DNA of 64,000 nt from Straminergon stramineum. Taxonomy: Eukaryota; Streptophyta; Bryopsida; Hypnales; Calliergonaceae. Each line of letters begins with the position of its first letter. Within the stretch, counting starts at the first letter, position 1. Position numbers and translations under genes: made by a program. The stretch is taken from the NCBI GenBank assembly GCA_963920665.1, contig OY987271.1, positions 12,279,350-12,343,349 on the forward strand, given 5' to 3'. The notes beneath the pieces were generated by a model. That model ran no database searches, had not been told where the DNA came from, and was given only the letters and a program-made list of their open reading frames with translations. Positions 48,434 to 60,538 of this stretch are shown here, in pieces.

Positions 48434-49724
48434 CCCCACACGCAACTCCGGTTACTCAGCAACAGTACTTACTACTGCTCTGCAGTAAGTTACTTATTGC
48501 AATTGATGAGTGAGATTCCATCAATAAATTACCAGCCCAGTACTATTTGTCTTTACAGTTAACCGAATACATGAAACTGCTCCGTGCCTCCGTCATTCAG
48601 TGGATGGGGATGAATGTTCAACCTCCATCCGTCAATTTCACAAGTTCTGTCCAGTTGAAAGTAACTTATTAAGCTTATATACAGGGGCAATGTTTGGGGA
48701 GATTGAAAATTTCTTCCTTTTTTTTTCCTACAAAAAATCATCAAAATTTCTATTAAAGAGTTTTTCTTTTCCCCCCCGGAGGACAATGCACTCTTAAAAG
48801 GTCAACTTCAAGGGCATACCACTAGTAGTGTACATGTCAAGAAGCGGTTGCTTTCAATGACTACTACATTTCAACTTCAAAAATTCGTAACTAATTCCAC
48901 AAAGGTCCAAAAAATATGAAACAACTTGGGTTACATGACAATTCCATTTCTCTTCCAACGAAAATTTACTGAAAATTGTTTCAAAGAGTTTCGCTTCCCC
49001 TGCCCCCCCCAAAAAAAAGAAAAGAAAAAGCAATCAACTTTACTCCCAGACACAATTGACTCTTTACTCACAATGGTCGCAGCCAATAGACTCTAAATTA
49101 GTTCCATGTAGAGTAGAAGCTGCGGTTGATAATTCTTCATCCTCCCTGCTAGTACTTTAAAGCTAAAAGCTAAGCTGGCTGTAGTGTGATTAGGGAACTC
49201 AGTTATTTTTGTTATTTTTTATTTTTTTGAAAACAAATGGAGACGGTCCATTGCATTAAAAAGGGAACCCAGTTTGGATTCCGGCTACTTGCTTCCCTTT
49301 TGGTACCAGTGATTGCCTGATCAACAAAATCATTCAGGTTAGTGACAAAAACTAGGCTTAAATTTAGCACCACTTTTGTGATTTCCCTCCCACTTTCAGT
49401 TTGAAGCTTTGAAAATTATTTGGTTGACCAGGGACGACGACGGATTAGTCTTGGACTCTTGGCAACAAGGAGGCCACACAAGATCTACAGTAGTAAGTTT
49501 ATGCTCCAAAACATTGCAAGATTGGGCAAGTCCGTCAGTCGCCTGGACAGTGGACACCAATCAATCATTCCAACTGATGAGGAGGAACAAACCTGGTTGG
49601 TTGCTCCGGACCATGTTTAGCCAAATCATGAAATCATTGCCTTGGGTATAACTTAACTTAAGTATACTCGTAATATTCCTGTGAATAAACGCTCTGTCTT
49701 CTTATCAGCTTTCACCAGTTTCCC
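48434..49724. other. No certain gene; includes family J fragment
   Basis: 48786-48985 is a family J fragment (TAACTAATTCCACAAAGGTC, GACAATTCCATTTCTCTTCC). An 80-codon frame at 49409-49651 overlaps a 66-codon frame in another phase, and neither has a known domain. A T-rich stretch lies at 49205-49230. Confidence 0.4.
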
Positions 49725-50014
49725 TGCCACGGTGAACTGACCCCTTCATTGCTCCGCAGTTTAAACACTGAAATGTTCAATGGAAATTGTCCGTGTTTCA
49801 AGAAAAAAAACAAAAAACAAAACACTGAAATGTTTTTATTTGTAACACATGATAAAATTTGAAAATTTTGAATTCATATTTGGGAATGAATTAGAGGTCC
49901 TATATTAGGTAGGAGAGAGGAAGAAATACCAGAAAATGTGGCACAAAATAGGGAGCAATTTTTTACAATTACCTTTCTATGGGGCAATGAGGGGGTCAAT
50001 TCTCCTTGGCCTAG
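49725..50014 (-). mobile_element. TIR element family H, interrupted copy H3
   Basis: The right side matches H1 in reverse: GTGGCACAAAATAGGG, ATGAGGGGGTCAATTCTCC. The left side begins GGTGAACTGACCCCTTCATTG. Between them, 49759-49830 holds unrelated sequence with a repeated ACACTGAAATGTT at its ends, which looks like a small insertion. Confidence 0.55.
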
Positions 50015-50093
50015 TTTTTCCCTTCTTTCAGCTTTATTCAATTGTTTTTTGTGTATACTTTGGTATTTATTTAGTTGGCTAGAGTCTCCTTGT

Positions 50094-50423
50094 GAAGTAG
50101 CTTGCTCTTAAAGTGACCTTTTAAGAGATGATTGCATTTGAGGTAAAGCTGAACTTTTTGAATCAATTTTCTGTAAATTTCAGTAGGAAGAAAAATGGAA
50201 TTGGCATCTAATCCAAGTTGTTTCATGTTTTGGGGACCTTCATAGAATTAGTTACAAGTTTTTGAAGTTGAAATGCAAAATGTACCTCTATGTTCAATCG
50301 TCACTTCAATGTACCCTCCCTCTTGAAATGTAAATTATTGGTACATTGAAGAAAACAAAATGTACCAATGTGTTAGTGGTCACTTTTAGAGCAAGGTTGC
50401 TTCAATTTAGAGCACCCTACCTT
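50094..50423. mobile_element. TIR element family J, copy J2 (~330 bp)
   Basis: It has the same orientation and order as J1: GCTTGCTCTTAAAGTGACC start, GGAATTGGCATCTAATCCAA middle, GGTACATTGAAGAAAACAAA, and an AGAGCACCCTACCTT end. The end inverted repeats are imperfect. It carries no coding capacity. Confidence 0.65.
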
Positions 50424-52779
50424 AAGAAGAAAGAGTAGTGAGTTCTCCACCTCAATTTTATTAGTTAGTGATTTGGCTTGGTTTTTATTTTGGAAGGATG
50501 TTGGTCTATGACCAAGGTAGTCTATCAAAAAATATTTGATTTTGGGACCACTAGGTGTATTCACCATTTCTACGGTGATCTAGAAAATCATTAATTGGCT
50601 TTTTTTAGGCCTCTAAGTCCTTATAGGGTTAGGAGTTTGTTCATCATGTCTCCTGCCTAAATATCCAAGGTCTCTTGGTAATTTACATGTTACTAGGTAA
50701 AATTGGACTAAAGAACATAACATTTGTCTAATACAATCACCTTCAATAAATTTACACACTTGTTTGTGTACTTCTCTCTTGCAATGGACAAATTCTCTTA
50801 ATCATATCAATTTAAACATTGAAGTTTTTTCCTTGTCTAAAACTACTTGTAATTAAGATATTCTAACCTTGGCAAAAGAGTGCACAACGTTCACTTGGTA
50901 TGAAGGATCTAATATGGCAATCAAACTTCCTTGATCTTAAATTTTATAGAAAAAGTGTAGAAAAAAATTGAAAGACTATATTTAGAATCTCAATTTCTTT
51001 ATCCAAATCTCAATCCTAAAATTCCTATGATTACCTAATATGTGGCATAGTTACCTTCAATCTAGCATAACTCGTAGGCAATAACTCCAAATGGTTTGAA
51101 ACTTTGTCACTACGTAGATCAACTTTTTATATCTTCACATATGAAATTCCACATTGATCTAAGATACTTTTCAACTTTGATAGATACTTCCCCACTACTA
51201 ACATTTTGCCTTTTTCTATGATAACCTTAAAACGAACCTAATAAGCTTTGACCTAGTCTAATTCATGGACTTTCTCTCCAAATAATTTGAAACTTTGCTC
51301 CAATGTAAATCAACTTATCAAATACTCACATACAAAATTTCATCTTGATTTAAGATATTTTCGAATTTAAATTGATATTTTTCTACTATTGGCTTTCTAT
51401 CTAGTTATGGCCTCATCACCTTGGTTGTATTTTGTCCATAACTCATAGGTTACAAGTTCATTGTAGTCAAATTTTTGATACATAGTAGATGATGTATTAG
51501 GAAAATTAGCCTCTAAGTTTGATAAGTTGATCACTAATACTCAATAAGATTGAAGCTCCCAAATTTACCTTTTTAATTGCCTTGAATTTTGAATACCTCC
51601 ACTTTGATGCTTCATATTTTCGTTTCCATAAGTGATATAGATAAGAAATTCATACAAATATTATATCACCTTGATAAAGACTTAGAGCCAAAATATTGCC
51701 TTGATCCAACATTTTATCTAAACACAAACCCCAAACTTTTCACATCAATGCTTCCTACAATAATAATAAAAGTATAAACTTATAACTTAGTATCCCAAGT
51801 GCAATCCACACTTCAAAACCACCAAAAGCCAAGAAAGAGACAAGAGCCCATCCCCTACCACTAAGTAGCCAACCCAATCCTAGGAGGCTAACCATTGGTT
51901 GACCCTAACATTCTCTCAACCCTAACATCAACTATTAATCAAATGGTAATCAACCAACAATTAATAAGACCTCCTAACACTATATACACTTTAATAGGAG
52001 AAGATGTCAACTTCAACTAGTAAACAACCTCCATTACGACAACAATTTTTGATTTGATTAATTTTTAAATCAGTAGTAACAATTTGAAGTCTTTTGTTTG
52101 CATGAGTTTTCAATCTTGAAATAGAAAGTGTACAAACTTATAGAAGATGGTTGTACAAGGATGTCTCACTTGGTATTACACGTGGTGGTAGCAAGGTTCT
52201 TAGTAACAAATTTAAAGTTAATAACATCTGAAATCATCAAAACTAGGGTTTAGTCAAACATCTAGGCAATAATTTGTAGTAGATGGTTTTGGAGGAAAGT
52301 CTTAGTTAGGTGCACTTAACTTAGGTACACCTTCAAATTGGATCCACTTTGCTAACACTATTTTCTACACAAAGTACCAGCATACCTTTATTTGGGCCTT
52401 GACACTAAAAAGGTACCATATAGATTAATTTTTGCTTAAATCAAAACCTCTTGAACAAGAAAACCTAAGATTAATTTCAAATACATTTTGATCTACATTT
52501 TGAATATTCATAACTATGGTACTAAAAAACAAAGGCATGACCTAAAAGGGATGCTCTGGAGTTTTAACTTGTGAGTGACCGCGTTGTGCCATTGGGTCTA
52601 AAACAAAATTTGGATGTGTTGTTAAATAGGTTTTCTTCAAAAAATTGAAATTTGCATTGTAAGAGAAAATTTTAGGCATGATGTTTAGAAATTATCAATA
52701 TGGGGGGAAATTTCAAAAAATTCTACATGGATCTCTGCCAAATCAATTTTAAAGCATTCAACTTTGCAAATTCTCCAAA
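50424..52779. other. No recognisable gene
   Basis: About 2.4 kb of AT-rich DNA. Around 51060-51370 two loosely similar stretches occur (TTGAAACTTTG(T/C)...CAACTT.T.ATAT...ATCTAAGATA), a diverged tandem pair. The longest frame is 64 codons and unrecognised. Confidence 0.45.
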
Positions 52780-53445
52780 GAGTGATGGCAAGAAACACTT
52801 GCCAAGTTTGTTGTGTTTTACGATACTCATGCCTTGTTCTCTTGGAGTATTTTAAAATTAGAAGAAAAAAATAATTTAAAAATATATATGGCCAATGTAT
52901 ACACTTATAAGATGAATATAACTACAAAAAGAAAATCATAGGAAAATTCTCTAAGTAGGAGAACTAGAAAAGTGCCAAATCTCAAGAAAATACATACCTT
53001 GATGTTTTAATTTGGAAAAAAAAGGAAAAAAATTAAATAAATAAAATAAAAAAATTCTTGTTTCAAAATGCAAGAAGAAAGAAGCTCACATTGTGGACTT
53101 CTACATGACATATAATAAACTATTTTTAGAAATCCTTTGAGAAGTAGCTGAATGTATACTACAAGACCATCTCCTACAAATTTCAACTCCAAATTTGTTT
53201 CTTTGAGTACTACTTTGTTTAAAAAATAAATAAATTGGCAAGTGTGATATAAAATTGGGGGATATTTTTGAACTATAAAATAATTTTTTTAATTCCAAAA
53301 AATCAGACAAGGTTCATAATAGATATGAGTACCTTGCCTTTTAAATTTTGAGTCATTTAGAGCTAGAATGCAAAAGTTATGGCAAAAAAATAGATCAACA
53401 TGCAATGTGTGATACAAAATAGTAAAAGTGTTTCTTGAAATCACC
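52780..53445. mobile_element. Family T-like TIR element, copy E (~666 bp, divergent interior)
   Basis: The ends GAGTGATGGCAAGAAACACT and GTGTTTCTTGAAATCACC match the family T ends, and CCAAA flanks both sides (52775-52779, 53446-53450). The interior is mostly different from copies A-D, though both have a reading such as ATGCAAAAGTTATGGC before the right end. It is a subfamily or a distant relative. Confidence 0.72.
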
Positions 53446-53450
53446 CCAAA

Positions 53451-55216
53451 AATCTATATGATATTTTAAAAATTGAATTTTCAAATTCATTTGTTGACTA
53501 ATATTCTAATTTCCATCGTTTTAGTGGATCCCCTCACGTTTCAATCTCTTTTCTTTACTCAACTAGTAACATTAGCTTCTTAATACTAGCCTTACATTTG
53601 ATACTTTGAATTTTTTGTTCATTCCAAAAAAATTGAACAATACAATTTTATTTTGAAACATACATATAAAGAGATAATTTGATGTCTTTTGTGATAGAAA
53701 ATAATATTTTAAGTGAAAAAAATTCTTGAAAATATTGCCCTGAAATTGAGGTGAGCATAAAATGTTTACTACTAGTATGTTGCTTTTATAGGAGTTAACT
53801 ACTTATAGATGAACAAAATGTCAGTTTTAGAAGGTGAAGGAAATCAAACTTGGCCCTTTAATGAAAGTCCTTTCATTTGTTCCTTCATTAAATTCAAGAA
53901 GAAAGTCTATTGAGATAGTTTGGAAATTTTATATATTGTAGATTTTTAAAACTACATATGATTTCTATGGTTTAAAGAATACAAATACATTTCAATTTTA
54001 AAATCTTAATATTCAAATTCAACAAATGATTCTTAGAAAAAACTTTGATTATTAACGAAGATAACAATCTTAGAAAATGACAACAATTGAAACTTTACAT
54101 TTCAATCTTGTAATGGAAAGTTCTTAAAAAATTATGAACATCCAATATTTAATCAATTTGAGAAGGAATTTCATCTTATTTTAATAATGAATATTGCCTT
54201 ATGCAATGGAAGATTTAAATATATAGAGGATGATTATGGGTCATAGATTAGAAGTGTTGAAAGTCACCACTTAATTAAGTTGCACTTTATAGAACACCTT
54301 TTTGTTTTAGAGATTGAATTTTTTTAATTCTACAAGGACTTATAGGTTATTCATGATTTGAAAAGTGAATGAGAAATTTTACCATTCTACAATCATTGCA
54401 ATTTGTAATAATGACTAGTGTTACACCCAAGCCTTTCAATCTACTCTCATATAGAAAGAATTCACTTTCAATATGCTATTCTTGAGTGTTTCAAGTTTTT
54501 GTACTTAAATTATATTTTTTAGGATGATACAACACTAAATTTGTACATGCTCCAACACAAAAGTACTTGAGTTATATTATAGATGTTCAGGACTCTCAAT
54601 TGGAATTTAGGCAAATTTTAAATTTTAAACAAGTTTTGTATTGATGCTTGATACCATAATCGAGATCATCAATGAAGACTAATGAATGTCATTCAAAATT
54701 TCATAAATCAATAACATGATTAAAAGTTTAAACACAAGATAAAATAATTTACAATAAGTGAATATGCAATCAAGGCTTATGATAAATCAATTTCCTAAAT
54801 AATCTAGATAGAAGTTCATTTGTTTTACTTATTTCACTTGCTACACTTTTACACTTTTAAAAAGGCAAAATGTCAATCTTCCATTTTGACCCCCAAATAT
54901 CAAAATTTTCACACCAAATGATCAATGATAATTGTTTAAATGCAAATGAAACCATCAAAATTGAATATATAAATTACAATATGTAGATGAAAAATAGCTT
55001 ATATTCTAAAGTGGCTTCATGATGGATTCTAGTTTTTCCACTTAAGAAAAATTATAAAATTTTTAATCAATAACATAACAATGAACATTCTAGTACTAGG
55101 GATTACTTTACACTTCAAAACCAAAGAAACATGTGTTTTAGAGAATATTCTCGTATTATAAAGTTGGACCATTTCCATGCTCTTGACCAATTAATGTGCT
55201 TAGATTTTACATTTTC
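53451..55216. other. No recognisable gene
   Basis: About 1.8 kb of strongly AT-rich DNA with stops throughout all frames. No repeat or RNA gene is seen. Confidence 0.5.
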
Positions 55217-55220
55217 TTAA

Positions 55221-57195
55221 CCCCTAAAGGACCAAGTTGTGTTTTTTGGCAACATAGCGATTTTGGGTAGCTCACTACGAATAGAAAAATTCACTATATT
55301 TTTTGAAACTTTTTTTGGATGTGAGGACAAGGAGTACCTTGCTACTCCACAAAAAAAATTACAATCAGATGTGCCTATGAATAGTTATGGGGCAAAATGT
55401 CATTTTTTATGGATGCGAGGCAGCATGGGCAGGATAATTAACACTATAGGGAAATTTGCTTGGGAATGCCAAGAAGAGCTTGGGCAAAATTTGAGGCAGC
55501 CTCTCGCCTAGGTTTAGATTGGGGTACTTCTTTGACATTCTTTGAATTAATAAATTTCACCCAATGTTGAAAGAGGTGGTGGCAGGGAGGTAGATTCTCT
55601 AATGCTTATTTCATCCTAATAGAGAGGTTACTCCTAATTACAAACTGAAATAGAAACAAAAACATCCACAAGACCAATTGAATCAATCATGAATGTCATT
55701 TGACAATCATCCATCCAAAGAAATTGATTGTTAGTAGAATCTCTTAGTTGTTTGAAATGTTATAGGCTAGGGAGTGAAGAAGTTGGTTTTATAATCAAAT
55801 CCATTGTCCATTATGAATTCTCAAAGGATATGGGACAATTTGAAGATGAGAGTTTGTCCGCTCATTGTCAAAACATAGGAATTATGTTTAAAATAGAATT
55901 TTAGACCTCATTTTGCTATAGTAGAATAACTTATTTCAAAAAACTTTGAATTAAAAAAAGTTGGTAAATAAAGCTAAGTTTCATTTCCAAAAATCAGTTT
56001 GTGATTTTGAGCCTCCAAAAAAAATTTATGGACAAAATTCGGAGAAAATGTTTCTAAATGTTAATGAAAATGTCCTTTCCAACCCCTCCCTAAAATTTGT
56101 CCATAACTTTTGATGGGAGACTCTAAATCCTAAACAGTTTTTTGGAGATGAAACTTAGCTTGATTTCCTAACTTCTTTTAGTTCAAAGTTTTTTTAAATA
56201 ACTTATTCTACTATGCCAAAATGAGGTCTGAAATTCTACTTTGAACATAATTCCTACTTTTTACTTCACTTTGACATGACTTGATTTCTTAGTAATTATA
56301 ATTTACATATCCCACATGATTTGTTTGACCTCTTACTACCTCACCTGTATAGAGATCTTCACTACTCTTCAAATTTCAGTGCAAGCATGTTGATCTTCAA
56401 GTTATTGGAGATTATGTCTCAACATTTCTATACTATCAACAATTATTGTAGAATACTTGAAATTCTACTCCATTGAGCAAGGAACATCTTCAGAATTTAG
56501 GGAAAGAGTAAAATCTTCAAAATAAAGGGAATGTGATGTAGTGTCAATGAGTTCTGATGATGAGTTGGGCTTTTCTAACCCTGACCCAGCCTCGTCCCTT
56601 CCTAGGCCCAATATGCCCAACTGCCCCTTCACTTCAGCTTGAATACAAATTGATCAAGCTTGTGGAAGTTTGATATTTTTTGTGATTTTTATTTTTATTT
56701 TTTCCTCCTCTAAAGCTAGTTGAAATCTACAACTCCACCGTTCAAATTTTGAATAAATCATTGTATGTGCAAGCCATAAATTGTTGAAAAAAGGGCTTTG
56801 TATGAGACTTTTTTTGAAGCTAGTTCCATACCAAAATTTTGGGGTACATATTCCCCAATTTAAATATAATAATTTTTTTTGAACATGTGACCAACTTTAT
56901 CACAAAAATCAAGCAAAAAAGTGAAATTAACTTGTCCAAAAGACTCTCCGAATCAAAGCTGCCCGGAATTTGGATGCCCCCAAAAAACATTTTTTTCAAC
57001 TTTAAACACTATAATCTCGCAATTTGTGTGGTCAAAACCTCCCATTTTTTTACTACAATATAATGAAGTAGTCTAACATGAGATCTTATGGTTAGATGCA
57101 ACAATTTTTCATTTTTCATTTTTAGGGAGCCTTTGCCATCAAAACAACCCATTTTGAGTGTTTTTTGGTGAAACATAGTCAAAGAACTTTAGGGG
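55221..57195. mobile_element. TTAA-flanked CCC-ended element F2 (1975 bp, no transposase)
   Basis: The left end is CCCCTAAAGGACCAAG and the right end, reversed, CCCCTAAAGTTCTTTG. TTAA flanks both sides (55217-55220 and 57196-57199). The ends match F1, so both belong to one family. A 90-codon frame at 55239-55511 starts inside the left end (GNIAILGSSLRIEKFT) but shows no DDE or other recognisable motif. It holds a 380-bp hairpin (55876-56256). The ends are piggyBac-like; the interior does not help. Confidence 0.7.
55876..56256. repeat. Long inverted repeat, arms ~175 bp, inside F2
   Basis: The left arm runs from AGGAATTATGTTTAAAATAG to TTTATGGACAAAATTCGG. The right arm mirrors it from AAATTTGTCCATAACTTTTG to AACATAATTCCT. 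The spacer is about 40-50 bp. A single-arm relative lies at 11005-11215 in CACTA 1. Transcription would yield a long double-stranded RNA. Confidence 0.78.
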
Positions 57196-57198
57196 TTA

Positions 57199-57849
57199 AG
57201 GTGGACTAGTCCATTTATGTTTGCTACTTGATACCGTCTTCCTATTTTGGCCCCAATTCCATCCAAAAAATCATCCAAATCCATTCTTTTTTTTGAAAGA
57301 ATCCCTCACAATATATTAATGCCAACAATAAGTAACATGTCAATCTTTTAATGGTGAACACTTAAATACCATTGAATACATGGGAGAGTGATTATGTATT
57401 ATATAGAGGATGTTTATGACTCTCCTCTATGAATGGTTTTGTAAATTCATGTTAGACTACTTCATAAATTCACAAAAATTACAATTTTAATTGGAAAATT
57501 ATGATTCCACTTGGGTTTGATTTATGAAACAAGCACACACCTCTGAAAAATATGTGCCACTCTTGGATTCGATCCCAAGATGTACATATCCCAGAAACGA
57601 TATCAAAATCGTTTTTTGTCTTATGGATGACAAAGAATCTTCCTATGTAGAACATAAGTGCAATTGTTCATCCTTGGAATTTTGTGCAAATAGGAGAGAT
57701 CTTGCATAGTTGTTTGACCTCCAATGACTATTTTTTATTTATTTTTAAAGTGGATGATGTCACACAGTTCTAAAAGGCATGATTTCCACGGTCACTAGAC
57801 CTACGTTTCAGGGATATTGCTAGTTTGCATGGTAATAGGCTGTCTACCT
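57199..57849. mobile_element. MITE family G, copy G2, interrupted by F4
   Basis: The ends AGGTGGACTAGTCC and (reversed) AGGTAGACAGCC match G1 loosely. Inside, AATTATGATTCCACTTGGG(T)TTGATTTATGAAAC and GCACACACCTCTGAAAAATA closely follow G1. TA flanks it (57197-57198, 57850-57851), placed at the centre of a TTAA that separated F2 from F3. A 224-bp F-type element (F4) sits inside at 57590-57813. Confidence 0.8.
57590..57813 (-). mobile_element. Short CCC-ended element F4 (224 bp) inside G2
   Basis: The ends are CCCAGAAACG and CGTTTCAGGG, an inverted repeat with one mismatch. ATAT flanks both sides (57586-57589, 57814-57817), and joining the flanks restores the G-family sequence. Its interior is the reverse of F3. 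The target ATAT instead of TTAA is unusual for a strict TTAA family. Confidence 0.85.
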
Positions 57850-57852
57850 TAA

Positions 57853-58074
57853 CCCTTGAACGTCGGGCTGGTGACCGTGGAAATCAGGCATTTTGGAACC
57901 GTGTGACATCATCTACTTTACAAAAATAAAAAATAATCATTGAGAGTCAAACTACTGTTGAAGATCTTCCCTTTTCACCCCTAATTCCGAGGATGAATAG
58001 TTGCACTTCTGTCCTATACAGGAGAATTCCTTGTCATTCATCGGACGAAAAACATCCGCCTCGGCGTTTAGGGG
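57853..58074 (+). mobile_element. Short CCC-ended element F3 (222 bp), TTAA-flanked
   Basis: The left end CCCTTGAACGTCG and the right end, reversed, CCCCTAAACGCCG are imperfect inverted repeats. TTAA lies on both sides (57849-57852, 58075-58078). The interior (GTGACCGTGGAAATCAGGC, GTGTGACATCATCTACTTTA) is an inverted copy of F4, so 57590-58074 forms a large imperfect palindrome. It ends about 270 bp upstream of the RBR E2F site. Confidence 0.82.
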
Positions 58075-58078
58075 TTAA

Positions 58079-58360
58079 TTGATTGATCCCAGGAGTAAAG
58101 CGGTCCTGAGTCCTGACTGAGTGAAAATCCCATATCATTATTATTACTTCAGTGTGTCTCATCAACATAATTTACAAAACCCAAAGCCTTTTTTTTCACC
58201 CCTGGAAATCTGCCCGAGGACGGAACCACGCTGAAAATCCCGGGGGACAAACCGAGCTGCAGTAGGAGTAAAGGAGAAGAGATCCAAAATGGGAAAAGCA
58301 AGGGAACTGGGCGGGGAACCACGCGAAGATTCCGTGAGCTGCATGGCGGGAAAATGGTGG
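58079..58360 (+). promoter_or_regulatory. Putative RBR promoter region
   Basis: The DNA changes from AT-rich transposons to GC-richer sequence here. The region between F3 and the pyrimidine-rich leader is the likely core promoter of RBR. No convincing TATA box is visible, as is common for growth-control genes. The start of transcription is not determined. Confidence 0.5.
58345..58354 (-). promoter_or_regulatory. Consensus E2F-binding site
   Basis: The plus strand reads GGCGGGAAAA, the complement of TTTTCCCGCC, a textbook E2F/DP site. A related GGGCGGGGAA lies at 58309-58318. RBR genes in flowering plants are known to be E2F-regulated, so a site here fits negative feedback of RBR on its own gene. 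Its distance to the start of transcription is unknown. Confidence 0.72.
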
Positions 58361-60538
58361 TTGGGTCTTCACCCTCCGTCCACTTTTCCTCGTTCGTCGT
58401 CCCTTCGTCGCTCCATCCTCGTCGTCGTCTTCCCTGCGCTCTCCTCGCGTTCGTTGTGTTGCCGGCTCTTTCCCTCCTTTTCTCTTTGCCCGCCATAGCC
58501 ACCCCCTTGGCTACCGGCCCCGCCTCTGGAGCTTCGACCAGCAGCGAATTGCGCCGAGATTTCAAGCCTCTTATTGCTTGCGACTCGGTCCGATTTGCGG
58601 AGGTTCATCACCGTATTGTTCTCATCCTATTCTGTCTCTCGATCCGTGCTCCTTCCTTCCTTTCCTTCCTTCCCTCTCGCTCCCTCCCAAACCTGTCATT
58701 CGGGCGGTGTAACTTGGGACTTCAAATAAGTAAACTGCAAGGTGCGTGTGTCACGCTGCACATTCATCCTGCCACCGCTCATTGTCTGCCTTGTGAGGAA
58801 TTTTCATTTTCCATTATTTTCGTATTCGTCCACGGTAGTCTCCGACTGCAATCGAGTCGTAGCTTGCTGGTAGAGTGGTAGGTGCTTGTTTGCCTGCAGC
58901 GCCTCGTTTCTTTTGTTCTTTAGTAGTTTTGTGGCGCGGTTAGCGGTGCCAGTGTTAATATTTTGGTTTAGTTGCTGGATAAGTGGTGTAATAAGCTTTG
59001 TCGGGTTCGTTTTTTCAAAGGTCCAAGAGCATTGCAAGTGCTATATGTTGTGGCTTCTTTCTTGAAGTCTGGTAACTTGAAAGAGGCGACAGCTGTGTCA
59101 GGTAGTTAGAATCCTCAGCGGAAGGCATTGAAGTTTTTGCTCCATTGAGGTTGATGTTCCTTCTCTTGATTGTTTTCTTTTTGCTTGTTCGTGTTTGTTT
59201 CTAGATTCGTTTTCTGTGTTTTCGCAATGCTATGCCTGTGGCACAATCGAGCCTTTAAACGAACTTCTTTTCTGATAGGAATGTTGGTGTTTGCTCTAAA
59301 TTAGTGAGAAGTGCAGAGTGATGAATTCTTACGGTGCCTATCGTTCTCATTGCCCTGGAAAACTCGGCTTTCATTATCGCAGATGATCCTCTCTTTCACG
59401 TATCTATCTTTAACGGAGAAGAAGAAAAGTGCTAGCTAGAGCAGATTCTCTTTGTTTCTTCAAAGAGTTTCACATGTGGATTGCACTTTTAGTGTAGAGG
59501 CGTGAAGTCTGTGGTAAAACGCTTAATGTACTCGCTCCTGGATCTTTGACTCAAATATGTCCAGGAACAATGGAAGCGTTCAGGAAGACTTACCGACGTT
59601 TAGAGGTTGTTATATGAAGAAATACTACCTTGAGAGCTATGAACGTGCTTGGGAGCTTTCATACTGATGCCACATTGTGAATTATGTTTTGAAATTTTCC
59701 TCACCTTAATGTCGCACAGTTTTCTCCCTCTCCCATGTTGAGAACTCCGGCATTGGCCTTGAAATTGCACTCTAGTTCTTCGTTTGGAGGATACATTGTC
59801 CGCTTGGTGAAGTTTCTGAGGTTTCTTATTGGATAATATGCTTGCCGGCCTCTTTCGATGCGTGCGTATTCCTTTGGCCGCGCTTAACGTAGGCCTTGGA
59901 AAGTAAATGCGATCGTCAATAGTCATTCCGTAGGATATTATCAGTTTTTACCTTACTAGTCCCTCTAAAGATCGAGGGAAGCAACTTGCGGAAGATGTTC
60001 AGAATATTCTCCGGCCAAGATCACGAAAGCATGCTGAATTATCACTTGACTCGACGACTAGCGGACTTTCCGATTTTTTCGTAGCTGCATGCTGGAATTT
60101 TCATGAATTTTTCATTTCAATTTGATGTTGAAGAGCTGGTAGTTGATGATGATGAAGTGGTGCACACTGGCTGCATATTCTCGGCTGCCACTTCCAGAAG
60201 AAGATTAAAATTTCGGTGATAGTAATGCGGTGAATCTTGGAGCTTGAATGTTTTTGGTCATCTTTTATTGCATGCAGCGTTAATTCGTATTGTTCACCTC
60301 TTGTAGGACAGCGCTATCTGGTTGTGAGTAGAATGTGCGTTTCAGCTGCATTATGTTAATTCAAGAACTCTATCTGGCTCAGTCAATTTGACTTCATTCT
60401 CTACATCCTGACAGGTTCGCACTGGACAATCAAGTTATGAGAGCAGAGGAAAATTCTATCTCGAGTCTTGGGAATGCGAGCGGCAAATTGGTTATTATAG
60501 TTTCAGTGTTATGAGATCTCGCTTAAATTATTGAAATT
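58361..60538 (+). other. RBR 5' leader region (long, probably intron-containing)
   Basis: About 2.2 kb separates the E2F site from the RBR ATG. 58380-58690 is pyrimidine-rich (TCGTCGTC, CCTTCCTTCC runs), typical of plant 5' leaders. A donor-like CTGCAAG|GTGCGTGTG lies at 58741, and acceptor-like CAGs occur before 60538, so at least one leader intron is likely. Several upstream ATGs are present. Exact exon limits cannot be set without transcripts. Confidence 0.5.

Noticed and set aside
47900..48488. Overlapping 70-110-codon frames on both strands
   Set aside because: High GC lowers stop frequency; the frames sit inside a TAA-flanked MITE and conflict with each other.
58354..58881. 175-codon open frame with a hydrophobic, signal-peptide-like stretch
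   Set aside because: It lies in the pyrimidine-rich RBR leader, where CT repeats give Leu/Phe/Ser-rich reading by composition. Overlapping frames on the other strand are equally long, and no domain is seen. It could act as an upstream ORF if the leader is not spliced.
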